Assembly: GCA_013360915.1 (NCBI GenBank)
Contig: JABWAT010000002.1
Coordinates: forward strand, 508,098 to 572,097
From: Bacteroidota bacterium
GTDB lineage: Bacteria > Bacteroidota > JABWAT01
Direction of reading: 5' to 3'
Length of the DNA: 64,000 nucleotides
In this document: piece by piece, positions 34,173 to 43,600 of the stretch
How the letters are laid out: the number at the start of each line of letters is the position of its first letter
Position numbering within the stretch: position 1 is the first letter of the stretch
Program-made: the position numbers and the translations under genes
The notes under the pieces: generated by a model
Told to the model about the DNA's origin: nothing
Databases searched by the model: none
What the model saw: only the letters and a program-made list of their open reading frames with translations

Positions 34173-36587
34173 ATGAAAATAATCTACAGCTGGTTAAGGG
34201 AATTTGTCGAATTTGACTGGACTCCTGAAGAACTTGCTTCCAGGCTGACACTGGCCGGATTGGAAGTAGAGGGAATTGAAAACCATTCACCCGGCTTTTC
34301 CGGTGTGATCACCGGTAAGGTACTTCACCGCGATAAGCACCCGAATGCCGATAAACTGAGTGTCTGCAGCGTGGACCTCGGCGATGGCTTGCCCGTCAGG
34401 ATTGTCTGCGGTGCTCCGAATGTACAGGCCGGTCAGATGGTTCCCGTTGCCGTACCCGGCTCAAAACTTCCCGGTGGTCTGTCCATCGGCAAAGCCACCA
34501 TCCGCGGAGTGGAATCCTCGGGAATGATCTGTTCCCGCTCAGAACTCGGACTTGAGGAAGGCAAATCACCCGGAATCTGGGTGTTGCCGGAAAACACTAA
34601 ACCGGGTCTCGATCTGGTGACCCTCCTGGGTTTAAAAACCGACTATGTGCTCGAAGTGGCCATTACCGCCAACCGCGGCGACTGTCTGAGCCATCTGGGA
34701 ATTGCACGCGAAGTATCGGCCCTGACCGGTAATCCGGTCCGGATCCCGGACACCCAGATTTCCCCCGACTTTTATCTGAAGGAAACCTCAGATCCGTACA
34801 TCAGCATAGAACTGGCCGCACCAGCTGCCTGCCCGGTCTATGTGGGCTGGTATCTCGATGGGGTCCGGCCGGTGGCCTCACCCGATTGGATGCAACGCCG
34901 ACTGCAGTTAATGGGACTGAGACCGCGTAATATTCTGGTGGATGCCACCAATTATGTGATGATGGAATGTGGACAGCCCCTTCATGCCTTCGACTACTCC
35001 ACGATCCAAAGCCGGAAAATCAAAGTATTTGAAACCGGGAAAACCCGTTTTACCACCCTTGATTCAAAGGAAAGGGAATTGCCGGACCGGGCCTTGATGA
35101 TTGGTGATGACTCCCGGGCCGTTGCACTGGCTGGTATTATGGGAGGTGAAAATTCGGAAGTGACCGATTCAACCCGGACCGTCCTGCTTGAATCAGCGTG
35201 GTTTCATCCGGCAAGCATCAGGCGCACCGCCAAACGATTAGGGGTTTCCACCGATAGCAGTTACCGCTTCGAACGTGGCATTGATACCCATCTTCAGGAA
35301 TATGCTGCCAAGCGTGCAGCCAAGCTGATGGTCGAAGTAACCGGCGGCAAATTGGCCCTGAAACCCGTGGTTGCCACCAGCCACCCTCCGGTTCAGAATG
35401 AACTGGTGGTCCGTTTTCAGCAGGTAAAACGAATTCTGGGAATTGAAATCCCGAAAGAGCGTATACACAGTATTCTCGAAAACCTTGGTTTCGTTCTCAT
35501 TGGTGAATCGGCTACGCAGATGATGGTCCGGATTCCCACCCATCGCCCCGACATTACCCGGGAGATCGATGTGATTGAGGAACTCATCAGGATCCATGGT
35601 TTTCAGCATATTCCCGAATCGGGGACCGTCACCACCTTCTTTAACAGTGAAACCTCCAAGGAACACGACCGGAATAACCGGATTAAGTTCATTCTTTGCG
35701 GGGCCGGCTTTCAGGAAGTGATATGCAATTCGATGATTTCCCGTCCCGAATCGGACCTGATTACCACGGATAGTGTGGAAATCCTGAACCCGCAAAGCGA
35801 GGATATGAAAACCCTCAGACCATCCATGATTCCGGGGTTGCTTCAGGTAATCCGGCGAAATCAGAACATGGGCGTACCCAATCTTCGACTGTTCGAATTC
35901 GGCAGAACTTTTCTGAAAACAGAATCGGATCGTTATAAACGGTTACCCGGATATACCGAAAACCGCATTCTGGCCATTGCGCTGACGGGTGATTTTCTGG
36001 AACAGAACTGGAATCAACCGGTTCGTAAATCATCCTTCTTTGACCTGAAATCGGTTGTGATGTCGGTAACCGGCCTTTGGCACCTTCAACAGTCCCTTCA
36101 GGCTGAGCCACAGGCCGATTCGGTTTATTCGAATGGAATGGTCTTACTTGCCAATGGGAAAAGAGTGGCATCGTTGGGCGAGCTTCGACCAGAACTCACC
36201 GGATTCTATGACTGCCGGAACCCGGTTTATGTGGCAGAAATCTATCTGGATCTGCTGGATGATCTTTCTCGACTCACACCCCGATACCGTGAATTACCCC
36301 GGTTCCTTCCTGTTGAAAAAGATCTGGCCTTCTGGGTGGATAAAACGGTCCCGGCCGACAAACTGATCGCCACAATCCGCGAAAGTGAACGAGACTGGAT
36401 TCAGGATGTCAGGGTTTTTGATGTGTTTGAAGCAAAAGGGGAAAATTCCGGCCGGCGGTCGGTTGCCTTCCGCATCACACTTCAGAACCTGGACCGGACA
36501 TTTACCGACGAAGACATCAACGCCTGGATCCAAAAGGTTAAAAAGGGAATGGAAACGGCACATCAGGCCGAACTGAGGGGTGTATGA
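34173..36587 (+). CDS. pheT: Phenylalanyl-tRNA synthetase beta subunit
   Basis: 804 residues. Domains in order: B1, tRNA-binding OB fold (about 40-150, VCGAPNVQAGQMVPVAVPG), B3/B4 editing domain, B5 helix-turn-helix-like domain, the class II-like core and the C-terminal ferredoxin-fold anticodon-binding domain. ATG 34173 starts MKIIYSWLREFV, typical of PheT; the open frame upstream lies within pheS. Its stop overlaps the next start (ATGA). Confidence 0.96.
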   Translation: MKIIYSWLREFVEFDWTPEELASRLTLAGLEVEGIENHSPGFSGVITGKVLHRDKHPNADKLSVCSVDLGDGLPVRIVCGAPNVQAGQMVPVAVPGSKLPGGLSIGKATIRGVESSGMICSRSELGLEEGKSPGIWVLPENTKPGLDLVTLLGLKTDYVLEVAITANRGDCLSHLGIAREVSALTGNPVRIPDTQISPDFYLKETSDPYISIELAAPAACPVYVGWYLDGVRPVASPDWMQRRLQLMGLRPRNILVDATNYVMMECGQPLHAFDYSTIQSRKIKVFETGKTRFTTLDSKERELPDRALMIGDDSRAVALAGIMGGENSEVTDSTRTVLLESAWFHPASIRRTAKRLGVSTDSSYRFERGIDTHLQEYAAKRAAKLMVEVTGGKLALKPVVATSHPPVQNELVVRFQQVKRILGIEIPKERIHSILENLGFVLIGESATQMMVRIPTHRPDITREIDVIEELIRIHGFQHIPESGTVTTFFNSETSKEHDRNNRIKFILCGAGFQEVICNSMISRPESDLITTDSVEILNPQSEDMKTLRPSMIPGLLQVIRRNQNMGVPNLRLFEFGRTFLKTESDRYKRLPGYTENRILAIALTGDFLEQNWNQPVRKSSFFDLKSVVMSVTGLWHLQQSLQAEPQADSVYSNGMVLLANGKRVASLGELRPELTGFYDCRNPVYVAEIYLDLLDDLSRLTPRYRELPRFLPVEKDLAFWVDKTVPADKLIATIRESERDWIQDVRVFDVFEAKGENSGRRSVAFRITLQNLDRTFTDEDINAWIQKVKKGMETAHQAELRGV

Positions 36588-36850
36588 TTGAGCTGGAAAA
36601 CCTTCGTAAACTATGGGATCATCTCTATCAGATCGAGCAGCGGCTTCAGCAAAAATCGGCTGAAATTGAACGGCTCACCCACCTGAACATGCAGCTGGAA
36701 GAAAAACTGCGTGCCAAGGAATCCGATCTGAGCCAGGCCCGAATGTTATTTGAGTCGAGTCAGCAAAGCTTTCAGACCGAAAAGCAGGAAATTGAAAGTC
36801 AGGTGAAATCCCTGATCAACCGAATCGATCAGCTTACCGGAGAGAAATGA
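36584..36850 (+). CDS. Short coiled-coil protein preceding zapA
   Basis: Not recognised by specific motif. 88 residues, almost entirely one predicted coiled coil with regular hydrophobic spacing (LWDHLYQIEQRL, IERLTHLNMQLEEKL, IESQVKSLINRIDQL), no membrane segment. It overlaps pheT and zapA by four bases each. Size and architecture resemble the division protein ZapB, which works with ZapA in enterobacteria, but homology is not shown. Confidence 0.75.
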   Translation: MIELENLRKLWDHLYQIEQRLQQKSAEIERLTHLNMQLEEKLRAKESDLSQARMLFESSQQSFQTEKQEIESQVKSLINRIDQLTGEK

Positions 36851-37131
36851 CGATGGAAACGGTGAAAGTGAGAATTTTCGATACGGAATATACCCTGAAA
36901 GGGGATGATCCGGCGTTGATTTACCGGTGTGCCGAGCAGGTTGACCGGTTGATGAATGAGCTTCACAAGGGAAGAAGTGACCGTCCGGTTCTTGCTCTGG
37001 CGATTTTAACGGCCCTCAACCTGGCAGAGTCACTGGAAGCCGAACGGAAGAAATCGGCAGATCCGGATGGATTTGCTCAGAGCGAAGTAACCCGGATGAT
37101 TGACTTTACCGATAAGTTGTTACAATCCTGA
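36847..37131 (+). CDS. zapA: Cell-division protein ZapA
   Basis: FtsZ-ring stabiliser, 94 residues. The N-terminal fold VKVRIFDTEYTLKGDDP and the following helix (AEQVDRLMNELHK, LAILTALNLAESL) are typical of ZapA. ATG 36847 overlaps the preceding stop; ATG 36853 is an alternative. The position between pheT and a structured RNA matches the common pheT-zapA-ssrS arrangement. Confidence 0.9.
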   Translation: MTMETVKVRIFDTEYTLKGDDPALIYRCAEQVDRLMNELHKGRSDRPVLALAILTALNLAESLEAERKKSADPDGFAQSEVTRMIDFTDKLLQS

Positions 37132-37145
37132 TTTTTTACGATAAT
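37117..37145 (+). promoter_or_regulatory. Candidate promoter of the zapA-downstream RNA
   Basis: TTGTTA (37117-37122), 17 bases, then GATAAT (37140-37145). This is a good fit to the general sigma-70 pattern, with an expected start near 37152, where the RNA's closing stem begins. The upstream element lies inside the end of zapA. It does not match the TAnnTTTG pattern of the other promoters. Confidence 0.4.
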
Positions 37146-37151
37146 AGAAAA

Positions 37152-37396
37152 GTCCGCACCTGCTATTGGCCACGAGATAATAAGAATCTGACAATTTATT
37201 GTCTGCAGGGGTCACCGTTCTGTTCATGTAATGCAGGCCTCAACCGTCTGACGGTTTCGTTTCACCGGATGCCTTAAGTGGCTGGAACCGGCGGCAAAAA
37301 ACGAACAGTGGAAGCAAGAAGTGAAAAGGCCGATCCCACCGTGTCATGAAATGAGATTCTTCATTTCCTCTCAATAGCAGTGTTGCGGCGCTTTTT
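37152..37396 (+). ncRNA. ssrS: Structured RNA downstream of zapA, candidate 6S RNA
   Basis: The 264-base gap after zapA has no gene. Its ends pair into a long closing stem: 37154-37158 with 37384-37388, and nine perfect pairs 37160-37168 with 37372-37380. A T run (37392-37397) follows, so the RNA is read on the plus strand. Internal hairpins are at 37190-37203, 37242-37256 and 37348-37367. A GCCTTAAG-containing segment at 37271-37278 recalls 6S RNA. zapA-ssrS adjacency is widely conserved. At about 240 bases it is longer than E. coli 6S (184), so the assignment is likely but unproven. Confidence 0.5.
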
Positions 37397-38292
37397 TAAT
37401 GTCCCGAAATCACCTTCAGATGTTTTTCCAGAATACCCACCGAAATTTCTCTGGCGCTTCTTGTGATAATTTCACCATCTGCATGAATGGTCAGATCCTC
37501 GGGACTCCAGATTTTACCATCAGCCGTTAACAATCTTTTCACTTCCGGTTCACCCAGATGGGTTCCCTTGATGACTTTGGGAAAGATGTTAAAAACGCGG
37601 TTTTTCCTGACATCAGATATGATTGTCGTGTGGAAAAGTCCGTCATCAATCAGGGCACCCGGTGTGAGATGAAAAATGCCTCCTGCATGGGTCCCGTTTC
37701 CAAACGTCATCAGAAACAACGGAAAGTGCATGTCCTGACCGCTGGCAGATAGCCGGATGGTGGGTTCCCGGTAGGTGACCAGAGTGGTCATCACGGAAAG
37801 CACGTAAGAAAATTTCCCGAGATATTTTATCCGGTTTGCCCGTGCTGCAACCAGGGCATCAAACCCGATTCCGATGTTATTGACGAAATACCGCCTGGCA
37901 GAATTGGTTTCTACCAACCCCACATCGACTGCCTTCACTTCATAACGGAACAACTGATCGAGCGCAGTCAGCGGATTGGCCGGATCCATCCGGAGCATTT
38001 TAATAAAATCGTTACCGGTTCCGCATGGAATGACTCCGAACCGGACAGGCAGATCCCATATACCATTTAATACTTCATTCACCGTGCCATCACCGCCAAC
38101 CGCAATGATAACCTCTGCTTCAGCCGCGGCCTTCCTGGCCAGGTGAGTGGCTTCTCCGGTTGCTGACGTATATAAAAAGGTGGATTGCAGGCCTCTTTGA
38201 CGGGCATCTGCTTCAAGAAGCTGACCGTAGGCTTTCCCTTTTCCTGAACCGGCATTGGGATTAACGATAAAGGCAAGTTTCGATCCCGTCAT
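37396..38292 (-). CDS. Diacylglycerol/lipid kinase family protein (YegS/DgkB-like)
   Basis: Phosphorylates a lipid such as diacylglycerol or phosphatidylglycerol at the membrane face. 298 residues. The N-terminal catalytic domain has VNPNAGSGKG and the nucleotide-binding signature GGDGTVNEV, then PCGTGNDF. The C-terminal beta-sandwich domain follows. The stop codon overlaps the T run that ends the opposing RNA. Its start overlaps the U32 gene stop by four bases. Confidence 0.88.
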   Translation of the reverse strand: MTGSKLAFIVNPNAGSGKGKAYGQLLEADARQRGLQSTFLYTSATGEATHLARKAAAEAEVIIAVGGDGTVNEVLNGIWDLPVRFGVIPCGTGNDFIKMLRMDPANPLTALDQLFRYEVKAVDVGLVETNSARRYFVNNIGIGFDALVAARANRIKYLGKFSYVLSVMTTLVTYREPTIRLSASGQDMHFPLFLMTFGNGTHAGGIFHLTPGALIDDGLFHTTIISDVRKNRVFNIFPKVIKGTHLGEPEVKRLLTADGKIWSPEDLTIHADGEIITRSAREISVGILEKHLKVISGH

Positions 38293-39518
38293 TCCGATTT
38301 ATCTCCCTTTGAATCCATGATCCAGGCATAGATCTGATCACCCGGGTGAAAATTCAGACCGGCATCGGGTGTCACCAGCGTTCCCTGAATGGCTTCTTGC
38401 TGATCTTCTTTCCAGTTCAGGTCGAAAAAGGCCACGCCGGTATGAACCGAGTTCAGTACCACTTTTTCATGCCGCAAGGCATTGCGTGCTTCGATTTTCA
38501 AGGAAACCGATCCGGGCACTCCCGGGGTAGTCACCATTTTTCCAATGTATTCCTTGTGCCAGGCTGACTGATTTGAAGGACCTGCTGACCAGGCCGATTC
38601 TCCCGGAATGTCCAGATAAAATCCGGATGAAAATCCCCGGTTAAACACGGTTCCCAGTTGCTCCATCCAGTTTTGGATGCGGTCGGGTGTGAAGCGGTCT
38701 TCCATGACGGCATCAATGGCCTGTCGGTACACCCCGGTGACCACCTGAACGTATTCAGGGCTTCGTTTTCGTCCTTCAATTTTAAGCGAGTGAACGCCTG
38801 AGGCAATCAGTTGGTCAAGAAAGGGAAGCGCACATAAATCGCTGGGTGACATGATGGAGTCTTCACCGATGATGAGCTGGTCTCCGGTTTCGGTATCAGT
38901 AGCGGTGACTTCATACGTCCGTCGGCAGGGCTGAATGCAATCACCGCGATTGGCTGAGTGATTAAACAACTCATGACTCATAAAACAGCGACCCGAAACG
39001 GCTACACACATGGCCCCATGAACAAAAACTTCGATTTCGAGTGAACTTTTCTCACGGATTTGCCGAAGGTCTTCAAGAGAGCACTCCCGTGCGAGTACCA
39101 CCCGTTTGGCTCCCAGTTTTTCCGCCAGCCTGATTCCGGCTGAATTGGAAACAGAACCCTGTGTGGAAATGGCAAAGGGAACACCCAATTCCTGACACAA
39201 ATCAATCACTCCCCAGTCCCAAGCAATCACCATGTCGGTCTTTGCCTCTCCGGCCTGTATGAGCAACTGACGTAAATCATCCAGCTCATTTTCATAAACG
39301 ATGGTGTTGACAGTCAGATAGGCTTTGACGCCAGCCTCATGGCAACGATTGACCATGGGAACCAGATCATCAGGACTGAAATTGCGTGCTCTTGCCCGCA
39401 TGTTGAATTGGGAGGAACCAAAATAGATGGCATCCGCTCCGGCATGAATGGCCGTCTGCAGATGAATCAGGTTTCCTGCAGGAGCCATCAGTTCTGGTGA
39501 AAATGACTTCGATTTCAT
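38289..39518 (-). CDS. U32 family protein, TrhP/YegQ-like tRNA hydroxylation factor
   Basis: U32 proteins were first called peptidases; the YegQ/TrhP branch acts in hydroxylation of uridine 34 in tRNA. About 409 residues from ATG 39518 (TTG 39527 is possible). The barrel starts LMAPAGNLIHLQTAIHAGADAIYFG. The U32 signature with four cysteines is present: HGAMCVAVSGRCFMS and GDCIQPCRR, probably binding an iron-sulphur cluster, followed by SLKIEGRKRSPEYV. The TrhP assignment is by similarity only. Confidence 0.82.
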   Translation of the reverse strand: MKSKSFSPELMAPAGNLIHLQTAIHAGADAIYFGSSQFNMRARARNFSPDDLVPMVNRCHEAGVKAYLTVNTIVYENELDDLRQLLIQAGEAKTDMVIAWDWGVIDLCQELGVPFAISTQGSVSNSAGIRLAEKLGAKRVVLARECSLEDLRQIREKSSLEIEVFVHGAMCVAVSGRCFMSHELFNHSANRGDCIQPCRRTYEVTATDTETGDQLIIGEDSIMSPSDLCALPFLDQLIASGVHSLKIEGRKRSPEYVQVVTGVYRQAIDAVMEDRFTPDRIQNWMEQLGTVFNRGFSSGFYLDIPGESAWSAGPSNQSAWHKEYIGKMVTTPGVPGSVSLKIEARNALRHEKVVLNSVHTGVAFFDLNWKEDQQEAIQGTLVTPDAGLNFHPGDQIYAWIMDSKGDKSE

Positions 39519-39573
39519 ATCCGGCAAACATACTGTTATTTTGGTTCATTCTGAAAAACAGCCAGATTCATCC

Positions 39574-42500
39574 ATGATAAAACCCATACTGACCCTTCTC
39601 CTGATGGCGCTTGCCACCGGATTCATACAACGTCCGGAAGCCTGGTCTCAGGAAATCAACTCCTATACCCATGATGAATGGACCACCGATGATGGGTTGC
39701 CCCAAAACACCATCCTCAGTGTTATACAGAGTCATTCTGGCTATATATGGCTGGGAACGTATGAAGGATTGGTCCGGTATAACGGGACCTCTTTTACCGT
39801 CTTCGATTCGAGAAATACACCCGCACTTACCAATCATGCCATTATCTCCCTTCTCGAAACCACCGATTCCACCATCTGGATCGGTACACGTTCCGGACTC
39901 TTCTCATTAAAAAATCAGGAAATCGGCCTTCCTGATTTTTCACAACGGACACAAGGCCGGTTTATCAGGTCCCTGGCAATGGGCCAGGACAATGAGTTGT
40001 GGGTGGGAACCGATAATGGACTGCTTCAGATCAGGAATGGCAATGTGAAAGAGTACCGGTTGTCTGATGGCCTGATCAGCGAGACCATTACTGCACTGAC
40101 AACCGGCCCTGATGGTTCTGTCTGGATAGGGACCCCTTTGGGCCTGATCCGGCTCTCTGACGGACAGTTTTTTACCTATGGACTTCGCGAAGGACTCCCA
40201 TCTCTTTATATACGATCACTGGTGACCGACCAGAACCAGACGGTTTGGGTGGGAACGAGCAATGGATTGGCAAGGATCATCGATCGTGAAATTGAAAAAG
40301 CACCTCCCGGACTGGCACCAGAAAACCCGGTTATCACCTCCCTCATGTCCGACCGCGAAGGTGGCCTATGGATCGGAACAGATGAAGGCGTCTACCGGTT
40401 TAATGCGGGTCTGCAGTCTTCTTTTACCACGGCTGATGGTTTGTCTTCCAATCGGGTCAGGTCCCTGTTTCAGGACAGGGAAGGCACGATGTGGGTGGGT
40501 ACCAATGTGGGGTTGAATACCCTTAGACGAGGTCGGTTTACCGTGTTAACCTCGGCTAAAGGATTATCGGATGATTACACACGGACTGTTTATGAGGCCC
40601 CGGATGGTTGGGTTTGGATCGGAACCAGCAGCGGTCTGAATGCCTGGAATCCAGCAGATAACAAGATCAGGCAACAGTTTCAGGGATTACCGGTCACAGA
40701 GGTTTTATCAGTGGCCTCTGATGAACAGGGTCAGCTTTGGGTGGGAACCGCCGGAAAAGGGTTGTACAAAGGCCGGGCTGGTGTGTTTAGTCCGGTTGTT
40801 TATTCATCCGATCAGAATGGGTCGGTCATCCGTGCATTGTTGCCATCGTCCAATGGAGGTATGTGGATTGGCTCAACCCGCGGATTGTATCATTACCGGA
40901 ATGGTCAGGTCAGTTTGTTTACGAACCGGAATGGAACGTCGAACAACTTTATTCTCTCATTGGCCTATGAAGCGTCAGGAGCTCTTCTGGTTGGTACATC
41001 CAATGGACTGAACAGACTGAATCCGGATGGCCAGATCGACATGATCAGGTTACCCGGGGGAGGATTGATGAGCAATGTTTTCTCCATTTATCCCGAGGCT
41101 GATTCTCTGGTCTGGATAGGGACTGATGCCGGCTTGTATCTATTAAAAGCGGAAAAGGTGTTCAGGATAACGACCCGGGAGGGACTTTTCGACGATGTGG
41201 CGTTTCAGATTCTGGATGATGCACAGGGCAATTTATGGATGACCTGTAACAAAGGAATCTACTCGGTTTCCAGACAGCAGCTGCTCGATCTGGTGGATGG
41301 AAGACGCAAATCGGTTGAATCACAGGCCTACGGAAAAACCGATGGTCTTAAAACGAGCCAGTGCAACGGAAGTTCCCAGCCGGCTGGTTGGCGGACCCGT
41401 GATGGCAGACTGCTGTTTCCCACCGCACGGGGGATGGCCATCCTGAATCCGGCCGAAAAACCAACCATAAACACCACACCTCCGCCGGTTGTCCTCGAAT
41501 CCATTCTGTCCTATAACCTGCCAATGGCGGTCAGTCAGCGGGTTGAACTATCACCAGGTATCAAGCGATTCGAATTTCAGTTTGCAGTGCTGTCTTTTAT
41601 CGAGCCGGAAAAGGTTCAGTGCCGGTACCGGTTATTTGGTTATGACGATGATTGGATCGATGCCCGCAACCTCAGACAGGCCACCTATACCAACCTGCCT
41701 CCCGGGCGTTACCGGTTTCAGGTGATTGCAGCCAATAACGATGGGTATTGGAATGATGATGGCGCTTCGGTGGATCTCTATGTGGAACCTCTGTTTTACC
41801 AGACAAGTTGGTTCTGGATCATTCTGGTCGGATTTTTCGGACTATTACTGACAGGTGGGCACTTTTACCGGATTTCGAGCCTGAAAAATTCGGAGCGCCG
41901 GCTGGCGGTGCTGGTGAATGAGCGGACACGTGATATTGTGGCAGAAAAGCAGCGGAGTGATGAAGCACGGGAGTCGCTCCGTGAAAAATCGGATGCATTG
42001 CAAGTTGCTCTGACCCGATTGCAGCAAACCCAGTTTCAGTTAATTCAAAATGAGAAAATGGCGTCGCTGGGACAATTGACGGCTGGTCTTGCCCACGAAC
42101 TTAATAATCCGATGAATTACATCCTGTCTGCACTGGTTCCGCTGAAACGGGATTTCGATCTGCTGACCAGTCTGGTCAATGATGCGCGTCAGCTGCCCAT
42201 TCCGGGCCTGGCCGATGCACTCCATCTTCACGATTATGATGAAATCCTGAAAGAAATCCCTGTCCTTTTGTCGGGAATTCAGGATGGAGCTAAAAGAACA
42301 GAAGCCATTGTATCGGGATTCAGACGATTTGCACGTCCGGAAGAAGATACTCCCAAAAAGACCAGTATAGCAGATTGTTTCGAAACCACTTTGTCGGTTA
42401 TCGGGGGCAGATTATCGCCTTCTGTCCTTATTGTAAAGGATTTTAAGCCGGTTCCTTTGGTGGATTGCTTTCCCGGACAGATCAATCAGGTGATTTTCAA

Positions 42501-42801
42501 CCTGATTTCAAATGCTGAGGACGCCATGCCCCACGGAGGTCTGTTAACACTGTCGATTTCTCCGAAGGATGAAAACACGGTTCAATTTTCAGTTGCCGAT
42601 ACCGGTGAGGGAATTCCTGAGGAATCGGTTAAGAAGATTTTTGAACCATTTTACTCGACCCGTCAGGTGGGCAAGGGAAGCGGATTGGGGTTGTTTGTGG
42701 TTTACGGTATTGTCAATGCTCACCATGGTACCATCTCGGTGGAATCGTCGCCGGGTGAGGGAAGTTGCTTTTCGGTGACTTTGCCGGTCAGAATGCAATA
42801 A
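39574..42801 (+). CDS. Sensor histidine kinase with periplasmic Reg_prop/Y_Y_Y region
   Basis: Membrane sensor of 1075 residues. Signal peptide (about 1-28), then some 13-14 Reg_prop repeats of the W-x-G-T/S-x-x-G-L type from about 39690 to 41250 forming predicted beta-propellers, a Y_Y_Y domain (about 41500-41790), one membrane segment (41810-41860), a coiled linker, a phosphoacceptor His841 in LAHELNNP, and an ATPase domain with NAEDAMPHG, DTGEGIP and GKGSGLGL. Unlike hybrid HTCS regulators it has no receiver or AraC domain. No response regulator is adjacent. ATG 39574 is chosen for the signal peptide. Confidence 0.92.
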   Translation: MIKPILTLLLMALATGFIQRPEAWSQEINSYTHDEWTTDDGLPQNTILSVIQSHSGYIWLGTYEGLVRYNGTSFTVFDSRNTPALTNHAIISLLETTDSTIWIGTRSGLFSLKNQEIGLPDFSQRTQGRFIRSLAMGQDNELWVGTDNGLLQIRNGNVKEYRLSDGLISETITALTTGPDGSVWIGTPLGLIRLSDGQFFTYGLREGLPSLYIRSLVTDQNQTVWVGTSNGLARIIDREIEKAPPGLAPENPVITSLMSDREGGLWIGTDEGVYRFNAGLQSSFTTADGLSSNRVRSLFQDREGTMWVGTNVGLNTLRRGRFTVLTSAKGLSDDYTRTVYEAPDGWVWIGTSSGLNAWNPADNKIRQQFQGLPVTEVLSVASDEQGQLWVGTAGKGLYKGRAGVFSPVVYSSDQNGSVIRALLPSSNGGMWIGSTRGLYHYRNGQVSLFTNRNGTSNNFILSLAYEASGALLVGTSNGLNRLNPDGQIDMIRLPGGGLMSNVFSIYPEADSLVWIGTDAGLYLLKAEKVFRITTREGLFDDVAFQILDDAQGNLWMTCNKGIYSVSRQQLLDLVDGRRKSVESQAYGKTDGLKTSQCNGSSQPAGWRTRDGRLLFPTARGMAILNPAEKPTINTTPPPVVLESILSYNLPMAVSQRVELSPGIKRFEFQFAVLSFIEPEKVQCRYRLFGYDDDWIDARNLRQATYTNLPPGRYRFQVIAANNDGYWNDDGASVDLYVEPLFYQTSWFWIILVGFFGLLLTGGHFYRISSLKNSERRLAVLVNERTRDIVAEKQRSDEARESLREKSDALQVALTRLQQTQFQLIQNEKMASLGQLTAGLAHELNNPMNYILSALVPLKRDFDLLTSLVNDARQLPIPGLADALHLHDYDEILKEIPVLLSGIQDGAKRTEAIVSGFRRFARPEEDTPKKTSIADCFETTLSVIGGRLSPSVLIVKDFKPVPLVDCFPGQINQVIFNLISNAEDAMPHGGLLTLSISPKDENTVQFSVADTGEGIPEESVKKIFEPFYSTRQVGKGSGLGLFVVYGIVNAHHGTISVESSPGEGSCFSVTLPVRMQ

Positions 42802-42802
42802 A

Positions 42803-42832
42803 AAAGGGGACCCTCATCGAGGAATCCCCTTT
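42803..42832. terminator. Bidirectional terminator between convergent genes
   Basis: Eight perfect outer pairs (AAAGGGGA 42803-42810 with TCCCCTTT 42825-42832) enclose a second 4-bp stem (CCTC/GAGG). A/T runs on both flanks let it serve the kinase gene on one strand and the TPR gene on the other. Confidence 0.8.
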
Positions 42833-42853
42833 AATACCAACAGGTCAATCAGA

Positions 42854-43561
42854 TCAGTTAAGTGATTTTGCCTGATACAAGGCCAGCAATTTGTCGGCAT
42901 CCCGTGTGTAGGCAGCGTCCTTGTAATTTTCTTTCAGATCGGTCAGAAAATCGATGGCGTTCGAGTATTCGCCGGCCTCTGCCGCGGTCAGTGCGGCCAG
43001 ATACAGGTACCGGGGAGTCAGAAGCGGATTTCCAGCCTTTTCAGCAGCCTTGCTGTATAAATCAGAGGCTTTTGCAGGTTCTTTCTGGTGCTCATAGACG
43101 GCAGCCATGCCACCTAAAGCGGCTGCTTCCAGATGCGGGCTTTTTGAGGAGACCATATCAAAGTATTCAAATGCCTGCTCGTAATTGCCAAGTTCCATAT
43201 TGGCCTTACCGGCATAGAACGCAGCAATGGAGCCGCTTGAAGTACCCGAAAAGTCATCTGCAATGGCTGCTAAGCCAACCGATGCATTGGTGGAATCACC
43301 ATTTAATGCCTTTTCCCATTGCTGGGTAGCAACCATGGGATACACTTTAGCCAGCAGATCGGCTGCTTCTTCTTCCTGGCTGCTCTTTAAAAAGGCCCAG
43401 GAAATACTTCCGATAATGACCAGCAAAAGTGCTGCTCCGGCAATCAGAACGGTCCGCTCATTTTTATAATACCAGCCCATGAACCGTGTATAGGCGGTCA
43501 CCAGATTATCTTCCCGGATTTCTTTTTGTGAAACTTTGACCGGTTTCTTTGCTTTCAGCAT
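42854..43561 (-). CDS. Single-pass membrane protein with TPR repeats (YfgM/TPR_21-like)
   Basis: 235 residues: a basic cytoplasmic N-terminus, one membrane segment (about 40-60, TVLIAGAALLLVIIGSISWAFL), then an extracytoplasmic TPR-like region of five or so helical hairpins (SIAAFYAGKANMELGNYEQAFEYFD and following). This layout resembles YfgM-type proteins, which in proteobacteria work with periplasmic chaperones. Assignment of function is tentative. Confidence 0.8.
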   Translation of the reverse strand: MLKAKKPVKVSQKEIREDNLVTAYTRFMGWYYKNERTVLIAGAALLLVIIGSISWAFLKSSQEEEAADLLAKVYPMVATQQWEKALNGDSTNASVGLAAIADDFSGTSSGSIAAFYAGKANMELGNYEQAFEYFDMVSSKSPHLEAAALGGMAAVYEHQKEPAKASDLYSKAAEKAGNPLLTPRYLYLAALTAAEAGEYSNAIDFLTDLKENYKDAAYTRDADKLLALYQAKSLN

Positions 43562-43600
43562 AATCGAACTATAACTCCTGATAAAAAACAGACTTACAAT

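Noticed and set aside
37132-37395. RNase P RNA as identity of the structured RNA
   Set aside because: A GAAAAGTCCG stretch and an AGCAAG...GTGAAAAGG segment resemble parts of RNase P RNA, but the region is much too short and lacks the conserved ACAGAA-type 3' core.
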